A stretch of DNA of 64,000 nt from Bifidobacterium ramosum (lineage in GTDB: Bacteria > Actinomycetota > Actinomycetes > Actinomycetales > Bifidobacteriaceae), in NCBI RefSeq assembly GCF_009299505.1, contig NZ_WBSM01000009.1, forward strand, positions 62,001 to 126,000, in the 5' to 3' direction. Every line of letters begins with the position of its first letter. The first letter of the stretch is position 1. The translations under genes were made by a program, and so were the position numbers. Shown piece by piece: positions 44,701 through 52,576 of the stretch. The notes below the pieces were generated by a model, which did not search any database, was not told where the DNA came from, and saw only the letters and a program-made list of their open reading frames with translations.

Positions 44701-46755
44701 GCCGTCGCAGCCGGTGCCGATCCTGCACTCCCGGCCCGTGCGATGATTATCTTCGACGACGGCAGCGAGACCGACGCTCCGGTCGCATGGCAGCCCGCCG
44801 CAACCAACGTATCCGGCGATATCAAGACGTTCAACGGCACCGTCGAAGGCTACGATCTGCCGGTCACTGCCACCGTGCGTACGCTGACGTCCGCTGACGA
44901 GACCGCGCACGACACGACCGATCTCGCGTCGATCACCGTGGACGGCAAGCCGCTCGCCGACTTCGCCGCCGATACGCACCGTTACACGCTGCATCGCTCG
45001 TACACCGATCCTGCGCCGGTCATCGAAGTCGCCGCGGCCGACAACGCGACCGCGGTCGTCGTGCCGCCGCTGCACTATCCGTACGGTTCGTACGTCGTAC
45101 GCGTCACGTCCGAGGACGGCGAGCAGCACGGCTCGTACGCGCTCGATCTCGACGTGCCGCCGGCACCGGTCGCCGAAGTGACGATCGTACCGTCGACGCA
45201 CACGCTGACCGAAGACGAGACGACCGTACTGTCGGTCCGCGCGACCGACGAGGTCGGCAGGCCGATCGAACTGGCGATGAACGACGACGCGACGATAACG
45301 TTCGCATCCAGCGACGAGTCGGTTGCCGGTGTTGCACACGATGGCACTATCGAGGCTCGACTGTCCGGCACGGCGAACGTTACTGCAACCGTCACCTACG
45401 GCGGCGTGACCAAGACCAGCGCACCCGCGATCGTCACCGTCACCGCCGGCAGTGAACCGAAGATCCCGGTCAAGACGACCGTCGCCAACGTGCGCACCAC
45501 CGTCGGCACCGCGCCGGAGCTGCCCGCCACCGCAACCGTCACATTCGGCCACGGCGTCGACGCGCCGCTGCCGATCACGTGGGAACCCGTGCCGGACGAG
45601 ACGTGCGACCACGCCGGCAACGTCACACTGCGCGGCACGATCGCACGGTTCGATCGCGACGTGACGACCACCGTGCATGTGGTCGAAGTCGCCGCAGTAC
45701 AAACGGTGTCGCTCGCAACGATCACCGGCATCGAACCGCTCATCCAGGAAACCGTGCCCGAAGTCACCGTCTACTGGTCCGACGGCGCGAAGGAACAACG
45801 CCCGGTCGTCTGGGACGTTCCGGAAGAGGTCACGTACCGCCATCCGGGCACGTTCTCACTGCTCGGTACGGTCGAGGGCATCGATGAGCGGGCCGTTGCA
45901 CACGTTCGCGTGACCGACGACCACGTGCAGAACCGCGACCTGTTCTCGTATCGCAACGACGTGTACCCGCAGGTGCGCGCGTCCTATACGAACCCCGATC
46001 CAAAGGCGCAGGAGGACAGCTCGCTGCTCATGGACGGCATCGTCTCGTACACGCCGCGCGTGGGCTACAACCTGAAGAACCGTTGGTCCACCACTGGAGA
46101 CCCGTCGCGCACCGCGTGGCTCGAGTACCGTTTCGGCTATGGCGAGGAGACGCCGTTCATCCTCGGCGCGTTCACCGTGTATTACTGCCTGGACGGCGAT
46201 CACGTGGCGTTGCCGGAGCACGTCGGCGTCGAATATCTCGACGCGAACGGCGACTGGCAGCCAGTGCGAGGACTGGCCGTCGCGCCGCATCCGGTCGAGC
46301 AGACCAACGACGCCGCGTGGGTGTACGCGACCGTCGGCGACAAGCCGGGGTCGTCGATGTCGTCGAAGGGCAACGAGACGACCTACTCGTTCGACATGGT
46401 GCGCACGTCGCGCATTCGGATCACGTTCGAGTCGGCCGAGGATGCGGTCGTGGCGATCACCGAGGTGCGTGGCGACGCGCAGATCCCGACGCTCAACTCC
46501 GACGCGACGATCGCCGGACTGACCGTGGACGGCGAGGCGCTGGCCGGATTCGACCCGACAGTCGAAACCGTGCACGTTGCGGCTGTCGGATCGACCGGAC
46601 ATGCGCCGAACCTCGCGGTGCTGCCCGCCGGCAACAACGCGGCCGTGACCGTGGTGCCCGGCAACGATACGGACGGCGATGCCGAGACGCAGGTGATCGT
46701 CGCCTCCGAGGACGGTACCGCCACCCGCACCTACCACGTCGTCTTCGACAAGTAG
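41800..46755 (+). CDS. Giant GH2 family glycoside hydrolase 2 (beta-galactosidase-like), multi-domain
   Basis: A 1651-residue paralog of GH2 enzyme 1 with the same domain order. Acid/base Glu432 is in MWGMGNEVAWQ and nucleophile Glu584 in NVGEFAWTGFDYIGEP; a DUF4982-type segment LLPHWNWDEGESVAVWAYTN follows, then Ig-like, Big_4-like, cadherin-like (FAADTHRYTLHRSYTDPAPV), Big_2-like and F5/8-like modules. A 14-residue region near 545 (NCTPCRGFYVHP area) differs from the paralog and could alter specificity. No signal peptide or anchor. GGAGGT precedes ATG 41800. Strictly regulated by type-1 operators (inference). Confidence 0.88.
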   Translation: MTTDTHPTDAFTKRANDFNHGWRFFRGTPNGAEKPGYDDADWRPVTLPHDYGVEGKFSRNARATVGYLKVGEGWYRKTFVAPTTLEGKRVTLDFDGVMDRAEIWLNGEKIAEHHYGYTAFSVDLTSRLRLGEENVITVRSNNEEPSSRWYAGAGIYRDVTLTVTAPIHVARFGTQVTTPTLENDVKQDVANVRVATIIANDTARDAAVTLRNEIVSADGTVVAAVSSNVIVPANMPDSTHAADHYSDTGATNRYEQTIAVPNPHLWSTADPYRYTLRTTVFAGGADDAAPAATPLDATDIAIGLRWITLDPASGLYLNGVNMRALGMCMHHDLGALGAATYRRAVVRQLEILKDAGVNAIRTSHNPCSKVWAEECSRMGFLLLEELTDMWTAPKNRNDYSNYFATDYPEDLAAMILRDRNEPAVFMWGMGNEVAWQEAEIPIAADLTRRCHLLDPTRPNSVNDASYLSKGIDGIGNKIHEQMDVRGYSYINRDQMEKVHEKHPNDVILNSESGNCTPCRGFYVHPTILTDEWQLRGRDYPFAKGRRPWTEDTYEISDYNVTTNRGYPLDIAFDRLVNLPFNVGEFAWTGFDYIGEPAPYISNFYWNKPEMPESDGTVLAPLRSYYGMVDTAGFPKNPWWLYKALWTDPEDAPMVHLLPHWNWDEGESVAVWAYTNAASAELFLNGRSLGVREFESHEATFHLSNKYADKPFEYRYQKNGNEPKQLTLQWEVPFEPGTVSVVAYDKTGRIVARDSITTAGAPAGIRLIPDRHVIGGDGHDLSFIEADVIDDAGVIVPRANNEIVFHVEHGRLLGTDNGYQANTEPLQSPVHSAYSGKVLAIVASDGSGKPIRVTATAKGLRSDSVDMFLTESVTGRATDAVLEVHNAVVRVRAGETPALPQTVTVLLANNTTVDEPVEWETAELLDQIAVAEAKSGAQSFVVNGEAAGLPAHATVTVTHPLTARPVTLAVAAGADPALPARAMIIFDDGSETDAPVAWQPAATNVSGDIKTFNGTVEGYDLPVTATVRTLTSADETAHDTTDLASITVDGKPLADFAADTHRYTLHRSYTDPAPVIEVAAADNATAVVVPPLHYPYGSYVVRVTSEDGEQHGSYALDLDVPPAPVAEVTIVPSTHTLTEDETTVLSVRATDEVGRPIELAMNDDATITFASSDESVAGVAHDGTIEARLSGTANVTATVTYGGVTKTSAPAIVTVTAGSEPKIPVKTTVANVRTTVGTAPELPATATVTFGHGVDAPLPITWEPVPDETCDHAGNVTLRGTIARFDRDVTTTVHVVEVAAVQTVSLATITGIEPLIQETVPEVTVYWSDGAKEQRPVVWDVPEEVTYRHPGTFSLLGTVEGIDERAVAHVRVTDDHVQNRDLFSYRNDVYPQVRASYTNPDPKAQEDSSLLMDGIVSYTPRVGYNLKNRWSTTGDPSRTAWLEYRFGYGEETPFILGAFTVYYCLDGDHVALPEHVGVEYLDANGDWQPVRGLAVAPHPVEQTNDAAWVYATVGDKPGSSMSSKGNETTYSFDMVRTSRIRITFESAEDAVVAITEVRGDAQIPTLNSDATIAGLTVDGEALAGFDPTVETVHVAAVGSTGHAPNLAVLPAGNNAAVTVVPGNDTDGDAETQVIVASEDGTATRTYHVVFDK

Positions 46756-46762
46756 CGACAAG

Positions 46763-47082
46763 GTCACGCGATGGAAAAACCGCCTCTTTTTCCATCGCGT
46801 GACGATCCCTCAGTCACGCGATGGTTCACGATATCCGAAATGCCATCCTGTGACCGTGCGGACACCTTCTTCGAGGTCACGGGATGGAAAAGCACACTCA
46901 TATTCCATCCCGTGACCACCGCCTCAATCACGCGATGGATGTGTAGCACTACGATTCCATCCCGTGACCGCCAAATATCCCCGTTGTACGGTCACGCGAC
47001 GGCAAATCACAGCCAAATTCCATCGCGTGACCGACAGCAGGGTCACGCGATGGCAAATTCGTTCCGTATTCCATCCCGTGCC
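46763..47082. repeat. Family C array: six hairpins with common stems and variable loops
   Basis: Hairpins at 46763-46803, 46813-46854, 46876-46916, 46928-46967, 46990-47032 and 47041-47082. Each left arm is GTCACGCGATGGMAA or close, each right arm TTCCATCSCGTGAC or close; loops of 7-20 nt share no sequence. Two arm variants (CGCG and CGGG/CCCG) occur. No coding sequence is seen in the rest of the 46756-47646 gap. Confidence 0.9.
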
Positions 47083-47188
47083 CCCACAAACATCCTTTTT
47101 ACAACCCGAGACTCAACCGAGGTGATGCCTATACGATCACACTGACACCCTGCTGATCCGGCCGCCTTTCTGCTTCAGGCGACCGTAC

Positions 47189-47212
47189 GCCTCCGCCCAA
47201 CCCTGCGGAGGC
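47189..47212 (+). terminator. Terminator-like hairpin
   Basis: GCCTCCGC / GCGGAGGC with an 8-nt loop, followed by TTTGT. Confidence 0.5.
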
Positions 47213-47250
47213 TTTGTCATGTCCAACCTCGGCACACGTCATCCCCGTAC

Positions 47251-47360
47251 CATCACTCTGTGCGCGCAATCGCGACATGGGCGCGCACAGAGTGATGATT
47301 CAGACCTTCCAAACGTCACTCAGTACGCGCAGACGTTACGATCGCGCGCACAGAGTGACG
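47251..47360. repeat. Family F hairpin pair
   Basis: Hairpins 47251-47297 (CATCACTCTGTGCGCGC / complement, perfect) and 47314-47360 (CGTCACTCAGTACGCGC / GCGCGCACAGAGTGACG) with unrelated 13-nt loops. A third copy is at 34754-34793. Confidence 0.8.
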
Positions 47361-47646
47361 GTTATCAACCAGCACGTAATCAATGTGAATAATCTCACGC
47401 ATGATTCCGACGCAAGTTGCGCGTCGCATACCAAAAACGGCAGTATAGTGTGTTTCGTCGGCGTTGACAGGAGTAACAACGTCGATGAAACGCACACCAA
47501 TGATGTTCGTTCCACGTTGCGTTCGCGCGACAAGCTCGCGTGGAGCGCGCGAGGGGGAAGGCATCTGGAAACGACGTGCGCGCGGCGGGAGCCTCCTGCA
47601 AACCGGCGAATACCAACCATATCGCCAGCCACGAAAGGACCCAGGC

Positions 47647-48906
47647 ATGGCACGTCTCGCCACGAACCGTTGGACCAGCGCCATTCTTCCCGCACTGCTG
47701 ATTCACATCCCGATCGGCACCGTCTACTGTTGGAGCGTGTTCAAGCAGCTGATCGCCGATCAGCTCGACGCCAGCCCGTCCTCGGTGGAATGGGCGTTTT
47801 CGCTCGCCATCTTCTTCCTCGGCATGTCCGCCGCATTCGCCGGGCCGATGGTGGAGAAAAACATCAAGCGGTCCGCGCTCGTGTCCATGATCTGCTTTGT
47901 GATTGGCTTCGCCGGCACGGGCACGAGCATCGCGCTGCACTTTCTGCCGGGTGTGTTCATCTGTTACGGCGCGATCATGGGCGTCGGTCTAGGCGTCGGC
48001 TACCTGACGCCGGTCAAGAATCTTATGCTGTGGTTCGCGGACAACAAGGGACTTGCGACCGGCATTGCCGTCGCCGGATTCGGCTTGGCCAAGGCCATCG
48101 CCAGTCCGGTGATGGAATGGCTGATCGGCACAGTCGGGTTGGTCAACATGTTTTACGTGCTCGCCGCGGTGTACGCGGTGATGATGGTCGTCGGATTCCT
48201 GCTGATTCGCCGCCCGGCCGGATGGGTCTACGATCCAGCGACCTCGCACGTCAGCCGCCGCACGATTCTGACCAAGCCCGTGTTCTGGGGCATCTGGATC
48301 GCGTTCTATCTCAACATCACCTGCGGCCTTGCGCTCATCAGTCAGGAGAAGGACATCCTGCACGACGTGCTGCAGGCGTTCCCGCAGTATGCGGGTCTGA
48401 GCCAGAGCGAGCTGGCCGCCGCGATCGCGGGTGCCATCGGCCTCGTACTCGCCATCGACGCCGTGTTCAACGCAGCCGGCCGCATCGGCTTCTCCACGAT
48501 CTCCGACCATCTCAAACGGCGCGAAAGCGTCTACCAGATCATCTTTATGATGTCGATCGCTGTGTGCCTGCTGCAGGTGGCGCTCAACAGCATTGACAAC
48601 GCACTACTGTGGGCGGTGCTGGCCATGCTGTTCCTCGTCAACGCGGGCTACGGCGGCGGCTTCTCCACGCTGCCGGTGCTGCTCGATCAGCATTTCGGCA
48701 CGAAAACCGTGTCGACCACGCACGGCCTGACGCTGAGCGCATGGGCGTTCGCGGGGTTGAGCGGCAATCAGCTGGCGTCGTTCGTGGTCACGCATGCGCC
48801 CGATCAGGCGCATCGGTATGCGGCGTTGATCCCCGTGATCACGGTGCTGTATGCGGTGGCGCTGGTGAGTGCGACCTTGGTGAAGAGGGCGGGGCGGCAG
48901 CGCTGA
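47647..48906 (+). CDS. OFA-family MFS transporter
   Basis: A 419-residue 12-segment porter of the oxalate/formate antiporter-like MFS group. Typical are PIGTVYCWSVFKQLIAD at the N-terminus, GVGLGVGYLTPVKNLMLWF near 120 and GLATGIAVAGFGLAKAIASP. GAAAGGACCCAGGC precedes the ATG. Substrate unknown; formate or another small carboxylate would suit a fermentative organism but is only inferred. A family-E hairpin follows the stop. Confidence 0.85.
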   Translation: MARLATNRWTSAILPALLIHIPIGTVYCWSVFKQLIADQLDASPSSVEWAFSLAIFFLGMSAAFAGPMVEKNIKRSALVSMICFVIGFAGTGTSIALHFLPGVFICYGAIMGVGLGVGYLTPVKNLMLWFADNKGLATGIAVAGFGLAKAIASPVMEWLIGTVGLVNMFYVLAAVYAVMMVVGFLLIRRPAGWVYDPATSHVSRRTILTKPVFWGIWIAFYLNITCGLALISQEKDILHDVLQAFPQYAGLSQSELAAAIAGAIGLVLAIDAVFNAAGRIGFSTISDHLKRRESVYQIIFMMSIAVCLLQVALNSIDNALLWAVLAMLFLVNAGYGGGFSTLPVLLDQHFGTKTVSTTHGLTLSAWAFAGLSGNQLASFVVTHAPDQAHRYAALIPVITVLYAVALVSATLVKRAGRQR

Positions 48907-48912
48907 GTGGGT

Positions 48913-48961
48913 GGTTGCCGGTTCCCGGGATCAGCTAAACACATCTCGGGAACCGGCAACC
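48913..48961. repeat. Family E hairpin 1
   Basis: GGTTGCCGGTTCCCGGGA and CTCGGGAACCGGCAACC arms enclose a 14-nt loop right after the MFS gene; it may double as a terminator. Confidence 0.75.
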
Positions 48962-49029
48962 GCACATTATGCAACAATCGCACAGACTCGATCGGCGGAA
49001 TAGCACGGTTTGCGTCTGAAAACAGAACA

Positions 49030-49075
49030 TGGCCGGTTCCCGGGATTGCTGATGAACAATCCCGGGAACCAGCCA
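49030..49075. repeat. Family E hairpin 2
   Basis: TGGCCGGTTCCCGGGATT / AATCCCGGGAACCAGCCA share the GCCGGTTCCCGGGA core with hairpin 1; the loop differs. It lies just downstream of the reductase gene. Confidence 0.75.
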
Positions 49076-49111
49076 CATGTATCTGCCCCCAATCAGGCCG
49101 GTCGGCCCACC

Positions 49112-51016
49112 CTATGCCCCGATCAGGCTGAGCATCTGCGGCACGCTCTTCTTGCCGAACTCGACCTTCTGCTCGCCGCCTTGATTGATGACGATGCACG
49201 GCACACTCATCGCGCCATACTGGTCCTTGAGCTCGGGGAAGTGCGAGATGTCGTACGCCTCCGCCCGCACACCGGGATTGAGCGACGCGATGCGCTGCGA
49301 AGCGAGCACCGTCTCCGGGCACATCGTGCAGGTGAGCGACACCAGAATCATGATGTCGGTCGGGCTGGCCGCCACCGCACGCTCACGCAGGTCGTCGTCC
49401 AACGGCTGACCCGGGCCGGCCGCGTTGTACAGTCCCAGCACGAACGAGTTGAACTCATGGCCGCTCGGCACACCGTGAAACGCAAGTCCGGTGAAGGTAA
49501 GCCGTTCAGCCGACTCGTCCCACGCGCATAGCCGCACGGCAGGGCGAGCGACCGGCAGCAGCCCAGCCGGATCGAACTCGGCGCGGCCAGACTCATCCAG
49601 CGATCCATACACCGGCAGTTCGGTACCGGAGTCGTCGGGCAACACGATCGTCGCCGGCTCGCCGACCACCAGCGACGTCGGCACGCTCTCGCCGTCAACG
49701 GCCGAAACCAAACCGGCCGCATCGATCGCGACCGAGTTCAGCTTACCGCCGGACAGCGCGACCATCTCACCGATGAATCCCTGCAATTCCGCGGACAGCG
49801 GGGTGTCGTCCAGCTCCAGCACGAGCGTGACCGGCCGGGTCATACGGCCGAAGACGACGCCGAGCTGCTGCTTGATCGCGGCGGAGAACAGTTCGCCGGG
49901 TTTCTTCGCGGTCTGTACGGCGGCCGCAGCGGCATCCGCACTGCGCTTGACCGGTGCAGGAGCCGGCGTGGTGCCAGCGTTCGCAGCGGCGCTTACGTTT
50001 GCAGCAGCAGCGGCTTCGGCCTGCTCATACGCGCTCGTGGTCGGACGCGGCGGCACGAGTCCGGTCTTCTCGCTCATCGACTTCGCATACCGCTCGAGTT
50101 CGACGGCCGCGATCGCACCGTCGGCCGTCGCGGTGACGACCTGACGCAGGTTCTTGACACGCAGATCACCGGCCGCATACACGCCCGGCACCGACGTTTC
50201 GAGATAGCCGTGCGTGACCACGTATCCATGATCGTCGAGTTCGACGATACCGCGCACGAGATCGGTCGCCGGCACGTATCCGGCGAATACGAACACGCCG
50301 AACGTGCCGTCATCGGCCGGCTTCCACGTCTCCGTCTCCCCGGTCGAAACGTTGCGGATCGTCGCCTCGCGCAGACCGCCCTGACCGGCCGTCACGCCGT
50401 CGAGCACCGTGTTGTAGCGCACGTCGATCTTCGGGTTCTTCTTCGCTTCCGCCGCGACGGACGCGTCGCAGGTGAAGTCCGGCTCGCGTACGAGCACGGT
50501 GACCTTGCTCGCGTACTTGGTAAGGAATACGGATTCCTCGGCCGCCGCGAATCCGCCGCCGATCACCAGCACTTCGCGACCGGTGAAGAACTCGCCGTCG
50601 CAGGTGGCGCAGTAGGCCACGCCGCGGCCGGCGTACTCGGCCTCGCCTTCAAACCCAAGCCGCCGCGGGGACGCGCCGGTGGCGAGCACGATGCCGAACG
50701 TACGCAGGTCGCCGCGCGAAGTGTGCACGGTCTTGATGTCGCCGTTCACGTCAAGACCGGTAGCCTCCGCGGAGAGGAATTCCGCGCCGAAATCGCGAGC
50801 CTGCTGACGCATGGTCTGAGTGAGCGCGCGGCCGGTCGTGCGGCCGACGCCCGGGTAGTTCACGACTTCGTTGGTGATGGTGATCTGCCCGCCGAAATCA
50901 TCCTTCTCGAGCACGAGCACACGGTAGCGAGCGCGCGCAAGGTACAGACCCGCGGTGAGTCCCGCCGGGCCGCCGCCGATCACCACCACGTCATACAGAT
51001 TGCTGGTGTCAGTCAT
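49112..51016 (-). CDS. Thioredoxin reductase fused to a glutaredoxin-like domain (AhpF-like peroxiredoxin reductase)
   Basis: A 634-residue flavoprotein. The N-terminal 310 residues are a TrxB domain: FAD motif VVIGGGPAGLTAGLYLARA, redox pair CATC (136-139), NADPH motif VIGGGFAAAEE and the C-terminal FAD motif VYAAGDLRVKNLRQVVTA. After an Ala-rich linker (about 335-385) the C-terminal part has a CTMCPE redox site. This is the reverse order of AhpF, which has its disulfide domain first. With the adjacent ahpC it should recycle peroxiredoxin with NAD(P)H to remove peroxides. Confidence 0.9.
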   Translation of the reverse strand: MTDTSNLYDVVVIGGGPAGLTAGLYLARARYRVLVLEKDDFGGQITITNEVVNYPGVGRTTGRALTQTMRQQARDFGAEFLSAEATGLDVNGDIKTVHTSRGDLRTFGIVLATGASPRRLGFEGEAEYAGRGVAYCATCDGEFFTGREVLVIGGGFAAAEESVFLTKYASKVTVLVREPDFTCDASVAAEAKKNPKIDVRYNTVLDGVTAGQGGLREATIRNVSTGETETWKPADDGTFGVFVFAGYVPATDLVRGIVELDDHGYVVTHGYLETSVPGVYAAGDLRVKNLRQVVTATADGAIAAVELERYAKSMSEKTGLVPPRPTTSAYEQAEAAAAANVSAAANAGTTPAPAPVKRSADAAAAAVQTAKKPGELFSAAIKQQLGVVFGRMTRPVTLVLELDDTPLSAELQGFIGEMVALSGGKLNSVAIDAAGLVSAVDGESVPTSLVVGEPATIVLPDDSGTELPVYGSLDESGRAEFDPAGLLPVARPAVRLCAWDESAERLTFTGLAFHGVPSGHEFNSFVLGLYNAAGPGQPLDDDLRERAVAASPTDIMILVSLTCTMCPETVLASQRIASLNPGVRAEAYDISHFPELKDQYGAMSVPCIVINQGGEQKVEFGKKSVPQMLSLIGA

Positions 51017-51068
51017 ACAAACTCCTTTACACAGACACAGGAAACGACATAGGAAACCGAGATGAAAA

Positions 51069-51092
51069 CGGCTCCCTCACTTGAGGGAGCCG
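51069..51092 (-). terminator. Terminator/attenuator between ahpC and reductase
   Basis: CGGCTCCCTCA / TGAGGGAGCCG stem followed on the - strand by TTTTC; it would give ahpC more transcript than the reductase. Confidence 0.7.
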
Positions 51093-51107
51093 CGGAATAC
51101 GTCACGA

Positions 51108-51671
51108 TCAGAGCAGGCCGACCAGATCGAGGCTCGGCTCGATCGTGTCCTCACCCGGCTGCCACTTGGCCGGGCAGACCTGATCGCCGTGCTCGTACAC
51201 GAACTGCGACGCCTGCACGCGGCGCAGCAGCTCGTCCGCGTTGCGGCCGACGTTCGAGGAGATGACCTCGTACGCCACGACCTTGCCCTCAGGATTCACG
51301 ATGAAGTCGCCACGCTCGGCCATGCCGTCCGCCTCGTTGTAGGTGTCGAGGTCGCGCGCGAGCAGCGCGGTCGGATCGGCCAGCATCGGGTACTGGATCT
51401 TCGCGATCTTCTCGTTCGCGTCGTGCCACGCCTTGTGCACGAAATGCGTGTCGCAGGACACGGAGTAGATCTCGCAGCCGATCTTCTTGAAATCCTCGTA
51501 CTTCGCGGCGAGGTCTTCAAGCTCGGTCGGGCACACGAACGTGAAGTCGGCCGGGTAGAAGAAGAACACGGACCAGTGGCCAAGCACGTCAGCCTTAGTC
51601 ACCTCGTGGAATTCGTTGTTCTGGAAGGCCTGCACCTTGAAATCGGTGAGCTCGTGCTGCAGCAGGGTCAT
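51108..51671 (-). CDS. ahpC: Alkyl hydroperoxide reductase subunit C (peroxiredoxin)
   Basis: A 187-residue typical 2-Cys peroxiredoxin. Peroxidatic Cys47 in FTFVCPTE and resolving Cys in HGDQVCPAKW near 166. The start at 51671 (MTLLQHELTD) is 7 nt from AAAGGA; the ATG one codon earlier is too close to it. Reduces hydrogen peroxide and organic peroxides in the cytoplasm with electrons from the reductase encoded next. Confidence 0.96.
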   Translation of the reverse strand: MTLLQHELTDFKVQAFQNNEFHEVTKADVLGHWSVFFFYPADFTFVCPTELEDLAAKYEDFKKIGCEIYSVSCDTHFVHKAWHDANEKIAKIQYPMLADPTALLARDLDTYNEADGMAERGDFIVNPEGKVVAYEVISSNVGRNADELLRRVQASQFVYEHGDQVCPAKWQPGEDTIEPSLDLVGLL

Positions 51672-51850
51672 CATCGTTCCTTTCGTAAAATCACCGCCCG
51701 GCCGTAAGCCGCCGGGCACCACATCTATCGTATCCTGATCGGCCTCGCCGCGCCGAGCCCTGCGCCGGCAGCGCACATGAGAATAATCACACCCGGTTTC
51801 GCGCTACGATACCGATTAAGATGAGAGCGAACCAACTTCTGGAGGCACAT

Positions 51851-52519
51851 ATGGCAGAAGAGTCGACCGCAAACGCAACGTGGAGCCGCATGCTGGCTGG
51901 CAACCGTCGGTTCGCCGAGGGTAAGCCGGAGCATCCGTGGCAGGACGAGACGACGCGCGAGTCGCTGATCGACCGGCAGAATCCAGACGCGGCCGTGCTG
52001 GCGTGCTCGGATTCACGCGTGCCGCCGGAAATCGTTTTCGACGCCGGGCTGGGTGATCTGTTCACGGTGCGCACGGCCGGGCAGATTCTCGATGATGCAG
52101 TGGTTGCGTCGCTGGAGTATGCCGTGAGCAAGCTGCATGTGAGTCTGCTGGTGATTCTCGGACACGAGGGTTGCGGTGCGATCGATATGGCCGCGCGTGA
52201 ATTGGACGAGATGATCGAAGCGACGACGGCCGAAGCTGCCGGTTCGTTGGAGGCCGCGGATGCGATGGACGATCTGGCGGATCGTATCGCTTCGGCCGAC
52301 TCGATTATGCTGCGCACGGCGGGGATTTCCGTGTGGCAGGCGCGCGAGGCGGAACTGGACGCGCATGAGGATTTCGAGCGGGTGCATGTGGCGCACACGA
52401 TCGAGGAGCTGGTCACGCGGTCCGAGGTGATTCAGGACGCGCTGGCCCACGATCGGCTCATGATCGTCGGCGCGCGCTACCAGCTCTCCACCGGCAAAGT
52501 CGAGGTGCTCAGCTTCTAG
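51851..52519 (+). CDS. Beta-class carbonic anhydrase
   Basis: A 222-residue enzyme interconverting CO2 and bicarbonate. Zinc ligands Cys52, His105 and Cys108 occur in ACSDSR and GHEGCGA, with the Asp54-Arg56 dyad. GGAGG lies 5 nt before ATG 51851, which settles the start against the longer frame. Bicarbonate supply for PEP carboxylase elsewhere in the window is a plausible link. Confidence 0.92.
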   Translation: MAEESTANATWSRMLAGNRRFAEGKPEHPWQDETTRESLIDRQNPDAAVLACSDSRVPPEIVFDAGLGDLFTVRTAGQILDDAVVASLEYAVSKLHVSLLVILGHEGCGAIDMAARELDEMIEATTAEAAGSLEAADAMDDLADRIASADSIMLRTAGISVWQAREAELDAHEDFERVHVAHTIEELVTRSEVIQDALAHDRLMIVGARYQLSTGKVEVLSF

Positions 52520-52576
52520 GGCCCGCGTAACCCCAAACCCGCCCGATTGACGTGCCACACCTCTAGAGTGGAGGTC

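Noticed and set aside
46763..47082. CRISPR array
   Set aside because: Repeats alternate in orientation as hairpin arms, spacers are 7-20 nt, and no cas gene is in the window.
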